64,000 bases of DNA from Haloterrigena alkaliphila. Lineage in GTDB: Archaea; Halobacteriota; Halobacteria; Halobacteriales; Natrialbaceae. The translations under genes and the position numbers were made by a program. How positions within the stretch are numbered: the first letter of the stretch is position 1; each line of letters begins with the position of its first letter. Location of the stretch: contig NZ_CP071462.1 in assembly GCF_017352155.2 (NCBI RefSeq), positions 2,108,001 through 2,172,000 on the forward strand, read 5' to 3'. The notes under the pieces were generated by a model that was not told the DNA's origin, searched no databases, and was given only the letters and a program-made list of their open reading frames with translations. Positions 62,668 to 64,000 of this stretch are shown one piece after another.

Positions 62668-62751
62668 CTCGCCATTTTTTCGTCCGACAGTCGCCAGCCC
62701 GTGGCAATCGTCGTCAACACTTTTGGCACTCTACTGTCTTGTGACGGTCGT

Positions 62752-64000
62752 ATGAGCGAGGATTCCGACGATCGACAGTTCGCCACGGACAGCGTCCACG
62801 CCGGTCAGGAACCGGACCCGACCACGGGGGCCCGCGCGCCGCCGCTGTACCAGACGACGTCCTACGAGTTCGAGGACACCGACCACGCGGCCGCCCTGTT
62901 CGGCCTCGAGGAGACCGGGAACATCTACTCGCGGATCATGAACCCGACGAACGCGATGTTAGAGGAGCGCATCGCGACCCTCGAGGGCGGTGCGGCCGCG
63001 CTCGCGACGTCGTCGGGGATGGCCGCCTTCGACCTCGCGACGTTCATCCTCGCCGACGTGGGCGACAACATCGTGAGCGCGTCGTCGCTGTACGGCGGCA
63101 CCTACACCTACCTCACCCACACCGTCGAGAAGCGCGGTATCGAGACGAAGTTCGTCGACACGCTCGACTACGAAGCCTACGAAGAAGCGATCGACGACGA
63201 CACCGCGTTCGTCCACCTCGAGACGATCGGCAACCCCGCGCTCGTCACGCCCGATATCGAGCGGATCGCCGACATCGCCCACGACCACGACGTGCCGCTG
63301 TTCGTCGACAACACCTTCGCGACCCCCTACCTCTGCCGGCCGCTCGAGCACGGCGCGGACCTCGTCTGGAACTCGACGACGAAGTGGATCCACGGCGCCG
63401 GGTCGACCATCGGCGGCATCCTCGTCGACGGCGGCTCCTTCCCGTGGCCGGAGGGCGACTACCCCGAAATCACGGAACCGAACCCCGCCTACCACGGCGT
63501 GAACTTCTACGAGACCTTCGGCGAAGCCGCCTTCTCGGTCGTCGCCCGCACCCGCGGGCTGCGCGATCTGGGCAACCAGCAGGCCCCCTTCGACGCGTGG
63601 GTCACGCTGCAGAAACTCGAGTCCCTCCCGCTGCGGATGGAGAAACACTGCGAGAACGCGATGGCCGTCGCGGAGTACCTCGAGGACCACGAGAAGGTCT
63701 CGTGGGTCAACTACCCCGGCCTCGAGAGCCACGAAACGCACGAGAACGCCACGGAGTACCTCGAGGGCGGCTACGGCGGCATGATCACCTTCGGGCTCGA
63801 GGGCGGCTACGACGCCGCCGAAACGGTCTGTAACGAGGTCGACCTCGCGAGCCTGCTGGCCAACGTCGGCGACGCGAAGACGCTGATCATCCACCCCGCG
63901 AGCACGACCCACCAGCAGCTCACCGAGGAGGAGAAACTGGCGAGCGGCACGACCGACGACATGGTGCGCCTCTCGGTCGGCATCGAGGACGTCGACGACG
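62752..64000 (+). CDS. metY: O-acetylhomoserine sulfhydrylase (partial)
   Basis: A PLP enzyme of the Cys/Met metabolism family that makes homocysteine or cysteine from O-acetylhomoserine. The 416 residues visible have the N-terminal DSVHAGQEPDPTTGARAPPLYQTTSYEF, NIYSRIMNPTNAMLEERIATLEGG, FVDNTFATPYLCRPLEHGAD, and PLP Lys211 in NSTTKWIHGAG. The C-terminal VRLSVGIEDVDD is the last part before the window ends, so the true stop is just outside. The motif set suits MetY rather than cystathionine gamma-synthase. Confidence 0.92.
   Translation, partial: MSEDSDDRQFATDSVHAGQEPDPTTGARAPPLYQTTSYEFEDTDHAAALFGLEETGNIYSRIMNPTNAMLEERIATLEGGAAALATSSGMAAFDLATFILADVGDNIVSASSLYGGTYTYLTHTVEKRGIETKFVDTLDYEAYEEAIDDDTAFVHLETIGNPALVTPDIERIADIAHDHDVPLFVDNTFATPYLCRPLEHGADLVWNSTTKWIHGAGSTIGGILVDGGSFPWPEGDYPEITEPNPAYHGVNFYETFGEAAFSVVARTRGLRDLGNQQAPFDAWVTLQKLESLPLRMEKHCENAMAVAEYLEDHEKVSWVNYPGLESHETHENATEYLEGGYGGMITFGLEGGYDAAETVCNEVDLASLLANVGDAKTLIIHPASTTHQQLTEEEKLASGTTDDMVRLSVGIEDVDD

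Overview
The window is GC-rich, gene-dense DNA from an extremely halophilic archaeon (class Halobacteria; by gene content probably the Natrialbaceae, which is an inference). The reasons are strongly acidic proteins, Tat-type (RR) rather than Sec signal peptides, haloarchaea-only families (HalOD1, DUF5802, amphi-Trp, DUF7344, tiny CPxCG zinc proteins), archaeal-type enzymes (GatD, MetAP2, transcription factor S, HerA/NurA) and TATA boxes close to start codons, as expected for leaderless transcripts. I see no rRNA, complete tRNA, CRISPR array, insertion sequence or prophage. It reads as ordinary chromosome with a few unusual loci.

Layout. 0-13 kb: housekeeping and redox genes (isocitrate dehydrogenase, isoaspartyl peptidase/asparaginase, methionine aminopeptidase, HIT hydrolase, MscS channel, cupin, glutaredoxin, a redoxin-like protein, tRNA methylthiotransferase, AI-2E-type permease, DUF547, amphi-Trp/DUF1508, HNH-like protein). 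13-17 kb: an Lrp/RCK regulator divergent from a UspA gene overlapping an amino-acid permease with C-terminal Usp domains. 16.9-21.8 kb: a nucleoside/pentose island (uridine phosphorylase, PfkB sugar kinase, ribose-1,5-bisphosphate isomerase, DeoC). 21.9-27.4 kb: an HPP-Usp membrane protein, a K+ channel with an NAD-binding domain and two paralogous TM/RCK-C-like proteins, probably potassium homeostasis. 27.4-34.8 kb: SAMP/MoaD protein, sulfite oxidase-family enzyme, acetyltransferase, GatD, small membrane proteins, an ArsR-like regulator and an Asn/Gly-rich secreted protein. 35.2-41.4 kb: DUF5802 plus archaeal Vms1-type peptidyl-tRNA hydrolase, the DgcN-DgcA D-glutamate pair, a Tat-exported protein, a P-loop kinase and TFS.

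42.3-46.7 kb holds four paralogous four-helix membrane proteins of unknown function, the best candidate for an undescribed system. 47-55 kb: lipoprotein, PspA, alpha/beta hydrolase, and HerA and NurA (DNA end resection) separated by small regulatory and hypothetical genes. 55-64 kb: phosphoglycerate mutase, a fused quinone-reductase/UbiA prenyltransferase, a large Tat-exported PhoX-like protein ending in a dockerin-like module, and an O-acetylhomoserine sulfhydrylase cut by the window end.

Three copies of one intergenic repeat lie at about 30.2, 37.0 and 55.5 kb. All functional calls are from reading translations and motifs. No database search was run.
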